From assembly GCA_963802795.1 (NCBI GenBank), contig CAWDJV010000002.1, positions 62,001-126,000 of the forward strand: DNA of 64,000 nt, read 5' to 3'. The notes under the pieces were generated by a model. That model ran no database searches and had not been told where the DNA came from. It saw only the letters and a list, made by a program, of their open reading frames with translations. Positions 25,684 to 33,881 of the stretch are shown one piece after another. Position 1 is the stretch's first letter, and each line of letters starts with the position of its first letter. Made by a program: the position numbers and the translations under genes. The DNA comes from JAIBJN01 sp963802795. GTDB lineage: Bacteria; Actinomycetota; Thermoleophilia; Gaiellales; Gaiellaceae.

Positions 25684-25690
25684 GGGCTCG

Positions 25691-27865
25691 ATGAGCACCG
25701 CGCGTTGGGTCGGGCGACCCGTCCGGCGGCGGGAGGACGTCCGCTTCCTGCGGGGAGAGGCGACCTACGTCGACGACATCGAGCTGCCCGGGCTCGCCGA
25801 GGCCGCTTTCGTCCGCAGCCCCTATGCGCACGCGCGACTCGGGGGAATCGACGCCGCCGCGGCGCTCGCCCTCCCGGGCGTGGTCGCGGTGCTCACCGGC
25901 AAAGAGCTCGACGCCGAGGCCCTGCCTTCCGGAACCGTCGAGGACGGCGTCGCGGCGGACGCCGGCCATCCGGTGCTCGCGCGCGAGAAGGTTCGCTACG
26001 CGGGGGAGGCGGTTGCGCTCGTCGTGGCCGAGAGCCGGGCGCTGGCCGAGGACGGCGCGGAGCTCGTCGACGTCGAGTACGAGCCGCTCGAGCCCGTCCT
26101 GGCGTCGCGCGAGGCCGGCGACGCGCCGCTTCTCCACGAGCACGTCGCGGGGAACGTCCTCGCCCGCTGGTCCCGCTCCCACGGAGACGTCGACGGCGCC
26201 TTCGCCACCGCTCACGCCGTCGTCGGCCAGTCGTTCCACATCCCCCGGCTCGTGGCCGCGCCGATCGAGGCCCGTGGGGCGGTCGTGAGCCACGACGCGG
26301 ACACGGACGTGCTCACGGTCCGGCTCTCGGCCCAGGATCCGCACCGGCCTCTCGCGCAGCTCGGCCACTCGCTCGGCCGCGACCCGAGCCGGCTCCGGAT
26401 CGTCGTTCCCGACGTGGGGGGTGCGTTCGGGAGCAAGGGCGTCGTGGCACCCGAGGTCGCCGCCGTCGCGTGCGCTGCGCTCGAGCTCGGCCGGCCGGTG
26501 CGGTGGACGGAGGACCGCGCCGAGAACTTCCTTTCCGCCTACCAGGGCCGCGGCCTCGACGCGGACGTCGAGCTCGCGCTGGCCGCAGACGGGCGCATCC
26601 TCGGCCTCCGCGCCGTCCTCCATGCCGATCTGGGCGCCTACCTCTATCCGACCACCGCGGTTGCGCCGCACACGACCGCGATGCTGATCACCGGCGCCTA
26701 CCGCATCCCTGCGGCCGCCGTCGAGCTCGTCGGCATGGCGACGACGAAGGTGCCGACCGGGCCGTATCGCGGCGCCGGGCGCCCGGAGGCGGCGTTCCTG
26801 ATCGAGCGCATGGTGGACCTCGCGGCGCGGGAGCTCGGCCTCGAGCCGCTCGAGGTCAGGCGGCTGAACTTCGTCCCGCCCGACGCGTTTCCCTACGAGA
26901 CGCCGATGGGGTGGACGTACGACTCGGGCGACTTCGGGCGCTGCCTCGACGCCGCGCTCGAGCTCGCGCAGCTCGAGCGATGGGTCGAGGAGCGGGAGCG
27001 CGCCCGCGCCGAGGGCCGTGTCGTCGGGATCGGCGTCGGGATGTACATCGAGCGCGCCGGCGGGCTCTGGGAGAGCGCCGACGTGCGAATCGAGCCTCAG
27101 GGGCGGGTCGTCGTGCGCACGGGCTCCTCGCCGCACGGGCAGGGACACGAGACGACCTTCGCCCAGATCGCCGCGGACGAGCTCGGAGTCGATCCCGAGG
27201 CGGTGGAGATTCGCTGGGGCGATTCGGGCGAGGTGCCGGCCGGGGTCGGGACGTTTGCGAGCCGTTCGGTGGCCATGGGCGGCTCGGCGCTCGTCGTCGC
27301 GGCTCGGGAGCTGCGCGAGCGGGCGGAAGCTGCGGGCCTCTCGCTCCCGGAGCACGTCGTGGCCGAGGGCGGGGTCGAGGCCTCGGCCCGCTTCAGCTCC
27401 GGGCTCGTCTTCGCCTCGGGCGCCTACGTCGCGGTCGTGGAGATAGAACGGGCCACGGGGCGGCTCCAGGTCCTCTCGCTCGCGGCCGTGGACGACTCCG
27501 GCACGATCGTCAATCCGCTCCTGGCCGAGGGCCAGGTGCTCGGCGCGACGGTTCAGGGTCTTGGCCAGTGCCTCGTCGAGGAGGTGGTCCACGACGACGA
27601 GGGCCAGCTCCGCACGGCTTCCTTCGCCGACTACTCGCTGCTGACCGCGGCCGAGCTGCCGCCGGTCGAGAGCCGCCTCGTCTCGACGCCGTCGCCCCTC
27701 AACCCGCTCGGCGCGAAGGGAATCGGCGAGGGAGGCGCGATCGCCACGCCGGCCGCGCTTGCCAACGCCGTCGCCGACGCGTTGGCCCCCTTCGGAGTCC
27801 GGCACGTCGATCCGCCCTTCACGCCCGCGAAGCTCTGGCGTCTTCTCTCGGAGCCGGCGCGGTGA
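25691..27865 (+). CDS. molybdenum hydroxylase large subunit (xanthine dehydrogenase/CoxL superfamily, form II)
   Basis: A 724-residue molybdopterin-cytosine-dinucleotide subunit. It begins GRPVRRREDVRFLRGEATYVDDI, the usual family opening. Cofactor motifs include GGAFGSKG and the signature PYRGAGRPEA, the form-II type rather than the AYxCSFR of true CO dehydrogenase. The C-terminal catalytic Glu region is GAKGIGEGG. It hydroxylates a carbon next to a ring nitrogen or an aldehyde, with water as oxygen donor. The FAD and 2Fe-2S subunits follow in overlapping frames. ATG 25691 follows a GAGGGG region. Confidence 0.9.
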   Translation: MSTARWVGRPVRRREDVRFLRGEATYVDDIELPGLAEAAFVRSPYAHARLGGIDAAAALALPGVVAVLTGKELDAEALPSGTVEDGVAADAGHPVLAREKVRYAGEAVALVVAESRALAEDGAELVDVEYEPLEPVLASREAGDAPLLHEHVAGNVLARWSRSHGDVDGAFATAHAVVGQSFHIPRLVAAPIEARGAVVSHDADTDVLTVRLSAQDPHRPLAQLGHSLGRDPSRLRIVVPDVGGAFGSKGVVAPEVAAVACAALELGRPVRWTEDRAENFLSAYQGRGLDADVELALAADGRILGLRAVLHADLGAYLYPTTAVAPHTTAMLITGAYRIPAAAVELVGMATTKVPTGPYRGAGRPEAAFLIERMVDLAARELGLEPLEVRRLNFVPPDAFPYETPMGWTYDSGDFGRCLDAALELAQLERWVEERERARAEGRVVGIGVGMYIERAGGLWESADVRIEPQGRVVVRTGSSPHGQGHETTFAQIAADELGVDPEAVEIRWGDSGEVPAGVGTFASRSVAMGGSALVVAARELRERAEAAGLSLPEHVVAEGGVEASARFSSGLVFASGAYVAVVEIERATGRLQVLSLAAVDDSGTIVNPLLAEGQVLGATVQGLGQCLVEEVVHDDEGQLRTASFADYSLLTAAELPPVESRLVSTPSPLNPLGAKGIGEGGAIATPAALANAVADALAPFGVRHVDPPFTPAKLWRLLSEPAR

Positions 27866-28681
27866 AGCCCGCGCCGTTCGCGTACGACGCGCCGCACGAG
27901 GTGGACGAGGTCCTGGTGCTGCTCGCGCGGGACGGCGAGGAGGTCAAGGTGCTCGCCGGCGGGCAGAGCCTCGTTCCGCTCCTCAACTTCCGCCTCGCGC
28001 GGCCGGACCGGCTCGTGGACGTCAACGGCGTCGCGGAGCTCGACTACCTGCGGGTCGACGGCGAGTCCCTGCGGATCGGCGCGCTCGTCCGCCACGCCGA
28101 CCTCGAGCGGTCGCCCGAGGTCGCCGCGGGCTGGCCGCTGCTCGCCGAGGCCGCGCGCTTCGTGGGACACCCGCAGATTCGCGCGCGGGGAACGGTCTGC
28201 GGCTCGGTGGCCCACGCCGATCCTTCGGCGGAGCTGCCGGTCGCGCTGGCGGCGCTCGACGCCCGGTTCCACGCGCGGTCCTTGCGCGGCACCCGGACGC
28301 TGCGGGCGGGCGAGCTCTTCGTCACGTACCTGACCACGTCGCTCGAGCCGGACGAGCTGCTCGTCGAGATCGAGGTGCCTCCGCAGCCGGCCGGCAGCGG
28401 GAGCGCGTTCGTCGAGCACGCCCGCACGCACGGGGACTTCGCGCTCGCCGGAGCGGCGGCCGTGGTCGCGCCGGGGGAGGCGAGGCTCGCGCCTGCTAGC
28501 CGCCGCACCGGTTCCGGTGCGGGCCCGGGCGGCGGAGGAGCTCCTCGCGGCCGGGGCCGGTCTCGAAGAGGCCGCGGACGCGGCGGTGGCAGACCTCGAG
28601 CTCACGGGCGAGGACGCCGACTGGCGGCGGGCGCTTCTCCGCCGGCTGGCGTACGAGGCGCTCACGAGGGCGACGTCGTGA
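27862..28681 (+). pseudogene. molybdenum hydroxylase FAD subunit (CoxM-like), frameshifted by +1
   Basis: The frame from GTG 27862 gives the FAD-binding fold (VLAGGQSLVPLLNFRLARP, RGTVCGSVAHADPSAE) to about residue 210 (GEARLA). There the C-terminal domain jumps to the +1 frame, where LLAAAPVPVRARAAEELL runs to TGA at 28679-28681. Removing one C near 28492 restores a normal protein of about 272 residues whose stop overlaps the next GTG. Without correction the first frame reads through in low-complexity sequence into the iron-sulfur subunit. Since everything else is intact, a sequencing or assembly insertion is likely. The subunit carries electrons from the 2Fe-2S centres to the acceptor. Confidence 0.8.
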
Positions 28682-29175
28682 GGCGGCGCGTCGCCGTCGA
28701 GATCAACGGGCGTCGGTTCGAGGCCGAGGTGGAGCCGCGCACCCTCCTCTCGGACTTCATCCGCCACCAGGCCGGCCTGACGGGCACCCACGTCGGCTGC
28801 GAGCACGGCGTCTGCGGCGCGTGCACGGTCCAGCTCGACGGAGCGGCCGTGCGCTCGTGCCTCCTGCTCGCGGTGCAGGCCGACGGGCGCTCCCTCCGTA
28901 CGGTCGAGGGACTGGCGCCCTCCGAGCGCGAGCTCCATCCCGTCCAGGCCGCCTTCCAGGAGACCCACGCGCTCCAGTGCGGCTTCTGCACGCCCGGCTT
29001 CCTCATGAGCATCGACGCCTTCCTCCGCGAGCGCCCCGACCCGAGCGAGGAGGAGATCCGGGAGGCCCTGGCCGGCAACCTCTGCCGCTGCACGGGCTAC
29101 AAGGCGATCGTGGAGGCGGTCGCCCTCGCCGCCGAGCGACTCCGGCGTCCGGAAGGGGCATGCCCCGGGGTCTGA
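28678..29175 (+). CDS. molybdenum hydroxylase 2Fe-2S subunit (CoxS-like)
   Basis: A 165-residue protein with two [2Fe-2S] sites. The plant-ferredoxin-like one is HVGCEHGVCGACTVQLDG plus the cysteine in VRSCLLL; the helical one is QCGFCTPGFLMS and NLCRCTGYKAIV. It relays electrons from the Mo centre to FAD. The GTG start overlaps the frameshift-corrected FAD-subunit stop (GTGA), which supports that correction. It closes the rightward run of catabolic genes. Confidence 0.92.
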   Translation: MRRRVAVEINGRRFEAEVEPRTLLSDFIRHQAGLTGTHVGCEHGVCGACTVQLDGAAVRSCLLLAVQADGRSLRTVEGLAPSERELHPVQAAFQETHALQCGFCTPGFLMSIDAFLRERPDPSEEEIREALAGNLCRCTGYKAIVEAVALAAERLRRPEGACPGV

Positions 29176-29192
29176 CCCCTGACAGGGCCGGG

Positions 29193-29594
29193 CTAGTCGC
29201 CGAAGGGCTCGACTTCGTAGCCGGCGGCTTCGAGGGAGCCCGCTCCGGCCCAGCCCCAGATGAGCTCGACGTCGTCTGCGGAGGTGTTGTCGAACCCGTG
29301 CCAGTCGCCGGCCGGCGTGAAGATGACGTCGCCGGAGGAGGCGGGCTCCATGCCTTCGTTCGTGTGCACCCGCCCGCTCCCGGAGACGACCAGCAGGAAC
29401 TCGTCGCAGTCGAAGTGACGGTGCCGCTCGTGCTTCGCGCCCGGCGGGAGCACCGTGCGCCCGAAGACGAGCCGTCTCGATCCCGCCGAGGCCTCGTCGA
29501 TCAGGAACTGCACCTGCATGTCCACCCAGCCCTCGTCGGCCCGGAGCCCCTCGACCTGCGGCACGTCCTCGACCCGCGTCCGGTAGCGCGGCAT
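29193..29594 (-). CDS. cupin-domain protein
   Basis: A 133-residue single-domain cupin. Motif 1 is PPGAKHERHRHFDCDEFLLVVSG (His/His/Glu ligands) and motif 2 is PAGDWHGFDN (His). It can bind Fe, Mn or Zn and may be an isomerase, dioxygenase or sensor; nothing here decides. It is transcribed leftward, 2 nt after the second beta-hydroxyacid dehydrogenase, converging with the hydroxylase genes. Confidence 0.8.
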   Translation of the reverse strand: MPRYRTRVEDVPQVEGLRADEGWVDMQVQFLIDEASAGSRRLVFGRTVLPPGAKHERHRHFDCDEFLLVVSGSGRVHTNEGMEPASSGDVIFTPAGDWHGFDNTSADDVELIWGWAGAGSLEAAGYEVEPFGD

Positions 29595-29596
29595 CT

Positions 29597-30523
29597 CTAT
29601 TCGCCGAGCGTGCGCGTGCCCGAAAGCCCGTTGAGCGCCCGGAAGACCTCGTAGACGATCGCGAAGTCGTACTGCTCGAGCCCCATCCCACGGGCGGCCG
29701 TCAGGAGCTCGTTCGCCGCGGTCGAGGTCGGGAGCGGCGTGGCCAGCCGCTTCCCGGTCGCCAGGCCGAGCGTCATGTCCTTCTGCTGGAGGTTCACGTT
29801 CGACCAGGCCTGCGACGGCATGTTCCCCGGCAGCACGAAGGGGCCCCGGTACTGGAGCATCGGCGACGAGACCACGCTCTGGAGCAGGGCCTCCACGGCC
29901 ACCGCGCGGGCAACGCCGCCCTTCTCGGCCATGGCCACGTTCTCGCAGAAGGCCACCATCTCGGCGACGAGGGTGTTGTTCACCGCGAGCTTCACGAGCA
30001 GGGCCTGGCCGTTCGAGCCGATGCGCATCACCTTCGGCCCGATCAGGAGCAGAAGCGGGCGCACGCGCTCGTAGGCCGCCTCGTCTCCGCCGACCATGAT
30101 CGAGAGCTGGCCGGCCTCGAGCGTGGCGATGCTGCCGGAGACCGGCGCGTCCAGCATGACCGCGCCCGTGGCCGCGACCGACTCCGCTAGCGACGCGCTC
30201 GCCGCCGGGTCGATCGTGCTCATCTCGACGAGGACGGCGCCCGGACGCAGGCCCTCCAGCAGCCCGCCGGGCCCGGCGACGATCTCTTGCACGGCCTCCG
30301 TGTCGGTGACCATCGAGAAGACGACGTCGCTCGCGCGCGCGACCTTGGCCGGAGAGGGTTCGATGACGAGGCCGGCCGCCTCGAGCACCGGCGCCTTGCC
30401 CGGCGTCCGGTTCCAGCCGTGCACCTCGTGGCGCGCCGCGAGGAGCCGCGCGGCGATCCGGCTCCCCATGGAGCCGAGCCCGACGAATCCGAGAACCGGA
30501 CTCGAGTTACCCGACGGCGTCAA
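29597..30523 (-). CDS. beta-hydroxyacid dehydrogenase (3-hydroxyisobutyrate dehydrogenase family), second copy
   Basis: A 308-residue paralogue of the enzyme at 4942-5820. It has GFVGLGSMGSRIAARLL (Rossmann), DAPVSGSIATLEAG (substrate) and the catalytic lysine in GSNGQALLVK, and both proteins end in ELLTAARGMGLEQYDFA-type sequence. It starts at TTG 30523, inside the last codons of PEP carboxykinase (17-bp overlap), so the two are probably co-transcribed. It reads toward the cupin gene. Substrate unknown. Confidence 0.85.
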   Translation of the reverse strand: MTPSGNSSPVLGFVGLGSMGSRIAARLLAARHEVHGWNRTPGKAPVLEAAGLVIEPSPAKVARASDVVFSMVTDTEAVQEIVAGPGGLLEGLRPGAVLVEMSTIDPAASASLAESVAATGAVMLDAPVSGSIATLEAGQLSIMVGGDEAAYERVRPLLLLIGPKVMRIGSNGQALLVKLAVNNTLVAEMVAFCENVAMAEKGGVARAVAVEALLQSVVSSPMLQYRGPFVLPGNMPSQAWSNVNLQQKDMTLGLATGKRLATPLPTSTAANELLTAARGMGLEQYDFAIVYEVFRALNGLSGTRTLGE

Positions 30524-32051
30524 CGATCTCGGCCGTGAGGCTCTCGAACCCGCTCAGGAACTCGCGCCGCTCGCGGTGGAGCCGCTCCACCTGGGCGGCG
30601 TACTCGTCGGCGCGGCCCTGCGCCTCGTAGAGCTCGCGCGGCCTGAGCACCGCTTCGTCCTCGCCCGCGATCCCCGCGACGTGCCGTGCGATCTGGTACC
30701 CGAAGTCGGGATCGTCCTGCCACTCGATCGTGCCCTCGGCGATGCCCTTCACGATCGCGGAGGAGTGCTTGATCCGCACTTTCCGCGCCCGCTCGTCGGA
30801 GACCGGGCCGCCGACGCTGCCGGTGTTCATGAGGTGCACCTCGAGCGGGTGCTCCGCGAGGAGCTCCAGGAAGCGGTTGCCCTGAACGTCGTGGGAAAGC
30901 GGAAAGAACGGATTCGTGCCCGGCACGCGCAGGAACTTCCCCTCCTCGGCAGCTCCTCCGGCGGCGGTGCCCGTCGTCTCCCCGAGCATGAAGAACGCGG
31001 CGGCCTGCGGCCCTTCGAGCCTCGCGACCGCAGGGATGATCCCCTCGTTGCGGTTGAGGATGAGCAGGAAGTGCGCCGTGTCGATCGGGCGCGTGGCAGC
31101 CGAGTCGATCACCTCGAACGGGAAGGTCGCGCGGCCGTTCTTCGTGTAGCTCTCGTCGTAGAAGTCGACCTCGTCGCCGGTCTGCGAGACGTTCTCCAGG
31201 TAGGAGCGCGGCTGCGTGACCGCGCCGTGGATGGCGGGCTCGTCCTCGGGATTGAGCGCGAAGGTCTTCGCGAAGCAGCCGTTCTCGGTCGCGTAGACCC
31301 GTCCGTCGGGCATCCACGCGACGAAGTCGTCCTGCACCGGCAGGGACCCGTTCTGGCGGGTAAAGGTGGTCGTCGTCTTGCCGGTGCCGGAGAGCCCGAC
31401 GATCAACGCCACGCGCTCGCCGCGATCGGTGGGAATGACCTTGCACCCCGCGTGCAGCGGGATACCGCCGCGGTCGTAGACGAGCTTGTTCCACATCCTG
31501 AGGATCCCCTTCTTCGACTCCCCGAAGTAGTCGGAGTTGAAGACGCGGGTCAGGCCCTGCTCGAGGTCGACGAGGATGAGGCGGTCGTCGGGCCAGCCGG
31601 GAGCCTCCAGGCTCGGCGTGTAGACGACCGTCAGCTCGGGCTCGAAGCCCTCCGGGTCCTCGACCGGGAACCAGAGCTGCTGCTGCATGCCGGCGATGTT
31701 CGCGTTCGCCGCCTCGATGTAGAGCCGGACGGGGGTACGAAACTCCGGCTGCGGCCCGAGCCACCCATCGAGAAGGACCATTTCCTGCTCGGCGATGAAG
31801 GCGTCCTGCTTCTCCGCCCACTCCTGCGCCTGCTCGCGTGAGATCGTGCGCGGGACGCCGGGACCCGGCTCGTCGGTGACGATGAACGTCGACGGCGTCG
31901 AGCGCGCCAGCACCTCCGTCTGGACGTTGACGTTCCCGTACTTCGTCCAGCGGGCGGTGGGCATCCTCGCGGCGAGCTGCTGGAGCTCGTCTTCGCCCGG
32001 ATGCTGGATCAGGTCGGCCGCCTGCGGCAGGCGGAAAGCCATCTTGGCCAC
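30507..32051 (-). CDS. pckA: phosphoenolpyruvate carboxykinase (ATP)
   Basis: A 514-residue ATP-type PEPCK that converts oxaloacetate and ATP to PEP, CO2 and ADP at the entry to gluconeogenesis. Visible are the P-loop VGLSGTGKTTTT, the following metal site QDDFVAWMPDG, and the substrate region ENGCFAKTF. I use GTG 32051 rather than ATG 32042 because TAAGAT lies 6 nt upstream and fits a leaderless transcript. It is divergent from succinate dehydrogenase, a sensible pairing when acids are the carbon source. Confidence 0.92.
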   Translation of the reverse strand: MAKMAFRLPQAADLIQHPGEDELQQLAARMPTARWTKYGNVNVQTEVLARSTPSTFIVTDEPGPGVPRTISREQAQEWAEKQDAFIAEQEMVLLDGWLGPQPEFRTPVRLYIEAANANIAGMQQQLWFPVEDPEGFEPELTVVYTPSLEAPGWPDDRLILVDLEQGLTRVFNSDYFGESKKGILRMWNKLVYDRGGIPLHAGCKVIPTDRGERVALIVGLSGTGKTTTTFTRQNGSLPVQDDFVAWMPDGRVYATENGCFAKTFALNPEDEPAIHGAVTQPRSYLENVSQTGDEVDFYDESYTKNGRATFPFEVIDSAATRPIDTAHFLLILNRNEGIIPAVARLEGPQAAAFFMLGETTGTAAGGAAEEGKFLRVPGTNPFFPLSHDVQGNRFLELLAEHPLEVHLMNTGSVGGPVSDERARKVRIKHSSAIVKGIAEGTIEWQDDPDFGYQIARHVAGIAGEDEAVLRPRELYEAQGRADEYAAQVERLHRERREFLSGFESLTAEIVDAVG

Positions 32052-32057
32052 GCGGGG

Positions 32058-32063
32058 ATCTTA
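32058..32063 (-). promoter_or_regulatory. -10 box of pckA (leaderless type)
   Basis: Minus-strand TAAGAT ends 6 nt before the GTG start codon, so transcription would begin at or next to the start codon. No convincing -35 hexamer is visible. Confidence 0.4.
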
Positions 32064-32181
32064 GCGGGATGCAGGCATTGCGCCCCCGGCCGCCGGCCTC
32101 TAGAAAGGCGCACGAGGTCTAAGCCGGGAAGCGCGCGGGAGCGCGGCCGGCACCGAAGCCCATCGTGTAGCTTCCCTACCG

Positions 32182-33864
32182 GTGGAAGCGAAGCACGACG
32201 TCCTCATCGTCGGTGCCGGCTGTGCCGGCATGCGCGCCGCCATCGAGGCGTTCGACGAGGGCGCCGACGTCGCGCTCATCTCGAAGATCCATCCGGTTCG
32301 CAGCCATTCCGGCGCGGCCGAGGGAGGCATCAACGCGGCGCTCGGGAACGCCTCGGAGGACGATCCCGAGAAGCACGCCTTCGACACCGTCAAGGGCTCG
32401 GACTACCTCGGCGACCAGGACGCGATCGAGGTTCTCTGCGAGGAAGCGCCGGAGGACGTCTACCAGCTCGAGCACTGGGGGGCGGTCTTCTCGCGGACCG
32501 AGGACGGCCGGATCGCGCAGCGCCCCTTCGGCGCCGCCGGGGAGCCGCGCACCGCCTACGCGGCGGACATCACCGGCCACGTCCTGATCCACGTGCTCTA
32601 CGAGCAGGTGATGAAGCGCGACATCACCTCCTACGACGAGTGGTTCGCCTGGAAGCTCGTCGAGGACGACGGGCGCTGCCAGGGCGTCCTCTGCTGGGAC
32701 CTCCTGAACGGCGGGCTCAAGCTGGTGGGCGCGAAGACCGTCATCCTCGCCACCGGCGGCGCGGGCCGGCTCTACACGGGGACGACGAACGCCTACGCCT
32801 GCACCGGCGACGGCATGACGATGGCACTCCGGCTCGGCGTTCCGCTCAAGGACATGGAGATGATGCAGTTCCACCCCACGACGCTCTCGCCCTCGGGCGT
32901 CCTCATCACCGAGGGCTGCCGCGGCGAGGGCGCCTACCTCCTGAACGCCGAGGGGGAGCGCTTCCTGAAGCGGTATGCGCCGAACGCGATGGAGCTGGCG
33001 AGCCGGGACGTGATCTCGCGGGCCGAGCAGACCGAGATCGACGAGGGGCGCGGCGTGGACGGCAACGTGCTCCTCGACCTCCGCCACCTGGGCGCCGACC
33101 GCATCATCGAGCGCCTCCACGGGACGCGGGAGCTGTCGATGGTCTTCGCCGGAGTCGACCCGATCCACGACCCGATCCCGGTGCGGCCGGGCTCCCACTA
33201 CCACATGGGCGGCGTCGACACCGACCTGGACGGGAAGACCTCGCTCGACGGCCTCTACGCGGCGGGCGAGTGCGCGTGCGTCTCGGTGCACGGCGCCAAT
33301 CGCCTGGGCGGGAACGCGCTCATGGAGACGATCACGTTCGGCAAGCGCGCCGGCCGAGCCGCTGCCGACTGGGCGGCCTCCCACACCGTCGTGGCGCCTC
33401 CGGCCTCCGCGCTGGCCGACGCCGCGCGCGAGCTCGGCACGCTCCTCGAGCGGACGGACGGCGAGCGCCCGCACGGAATCCGCGACGAGATGGCCTCGAC
33501 GATGCACGAGAACTTCGGCGTCTTTCGCCGCGAGGACCAGATGCGCCTGCAAGGCGAGATCGTCGCCGGTCTCAGGGAGCGCTACGAGCGGGTCGTCGTC
33601 GACGACAAGGGCGACGTCTTCAACAGCGATCTCACTCAGGCTCTCGAGGTCGGCTTCCTGCTCGAGCTCGCCGCCTGCATGGTGGAGACGGGCATCGCCC
33701 GCAAGGAGAGCCGCGGCGCCCACGCGCGTCCGCACGACTACCCCGACCGCGACGACGAGAACTTCATGAAGCACACGCTCGTGACGTGGGTGGACGACCG
33801 TCCTCATCTCGCCTGGGAGCCGGTGCGGGTAACGAAGTGGGAGCCACAGGAGAGGAAGTACTAG
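32182..33864 (+). CDS. sdhA: succinate dehydrogenase/fumarate reductase flavoprotein subunit
   Basis: A 560-residue flavoprotein with the FAD fold VLIVGAGCAGMRAAIEA, the covalent-FAD histidine region HPVRSHSGAAEGGINAAL, and active-site sequences MQFHPTTL and HYHMGGVDTDLDG. It also has the C-terminal GECACVSVHGANRLGGNAL. It oxidises succinate, or reduces fumarate. GTG 32182 lies 9 nt after a TAGCTT -10-like box. The iron-sulfur and HdrB-like subunits follow. Confidence 0.92.
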   Translation: MEAKHDVLIVGAGCAGMRAAIEAFDEGADVALISKIHPVRSHSGAAEGGINAALGNASEDDPEKHAFDTVKGSDYLGDQDAIEVLCEEAPEDVYQLEHWGAVFSRTEDGRIAQRPFGAAGEPRTAYAADITGHVLIHVLYEQVMKRDITSYDEWFAWKLVEDDGRCQGVLCWDLLNGGLKLVGAKTVILATGGAGRLYTGTTNAYACTGDGMTMALRLGVPLKDMEMMQFHPTTLSPSGVLITEGCRGEGAYLLNAEGERFLKRYAPNAMELASRDVISRAEQTEIDEGRGVDGNVLLDLRHLGADRIIERLHGTRELSMVFAGVDPIHDPIPVRPGSHYHMGGVDTDLDGKTSLDGLYAAGECACVSVHGANRLGGNALMETITFGKRAGRAAADWAASHTVVAPPASALADAARELGTLLERTDGERPHGIRDEMASTMHENFGVFRREDQMRLQGEIVAGLRERYERVVVDDKGDVFNSDLTQALEVGFLLELAACMVETGIARKESRGAHARPHDYPDRDDENFMKHTLVTWVDDRPHLAWEPVRVTKWEPQERKY

Positions 33865-33881
33865 ATCCGGAAGGGGTGCTG

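Noticed and set aside
27862..28681. Programmed +1 frameshifting in the FAD-subunit gene
   Set aside because: No slippery run or stop codon is present at the shift point, and the same kind of extra base occurs in two unrelated genes.
25705..29175. A 1156-codon open frame covering the hydroxylase FAD and 2Fe-2S subunits as one protein
   Set aside because: The stretch before 27862 is an out-of-frame shadow of the large subunit. The middle (about 28495-28677) is low-complexity Gly/Arg sequence, while the true C-terminal domain lies in the +1 frame. It is a frameshift read-through, not a fusion.
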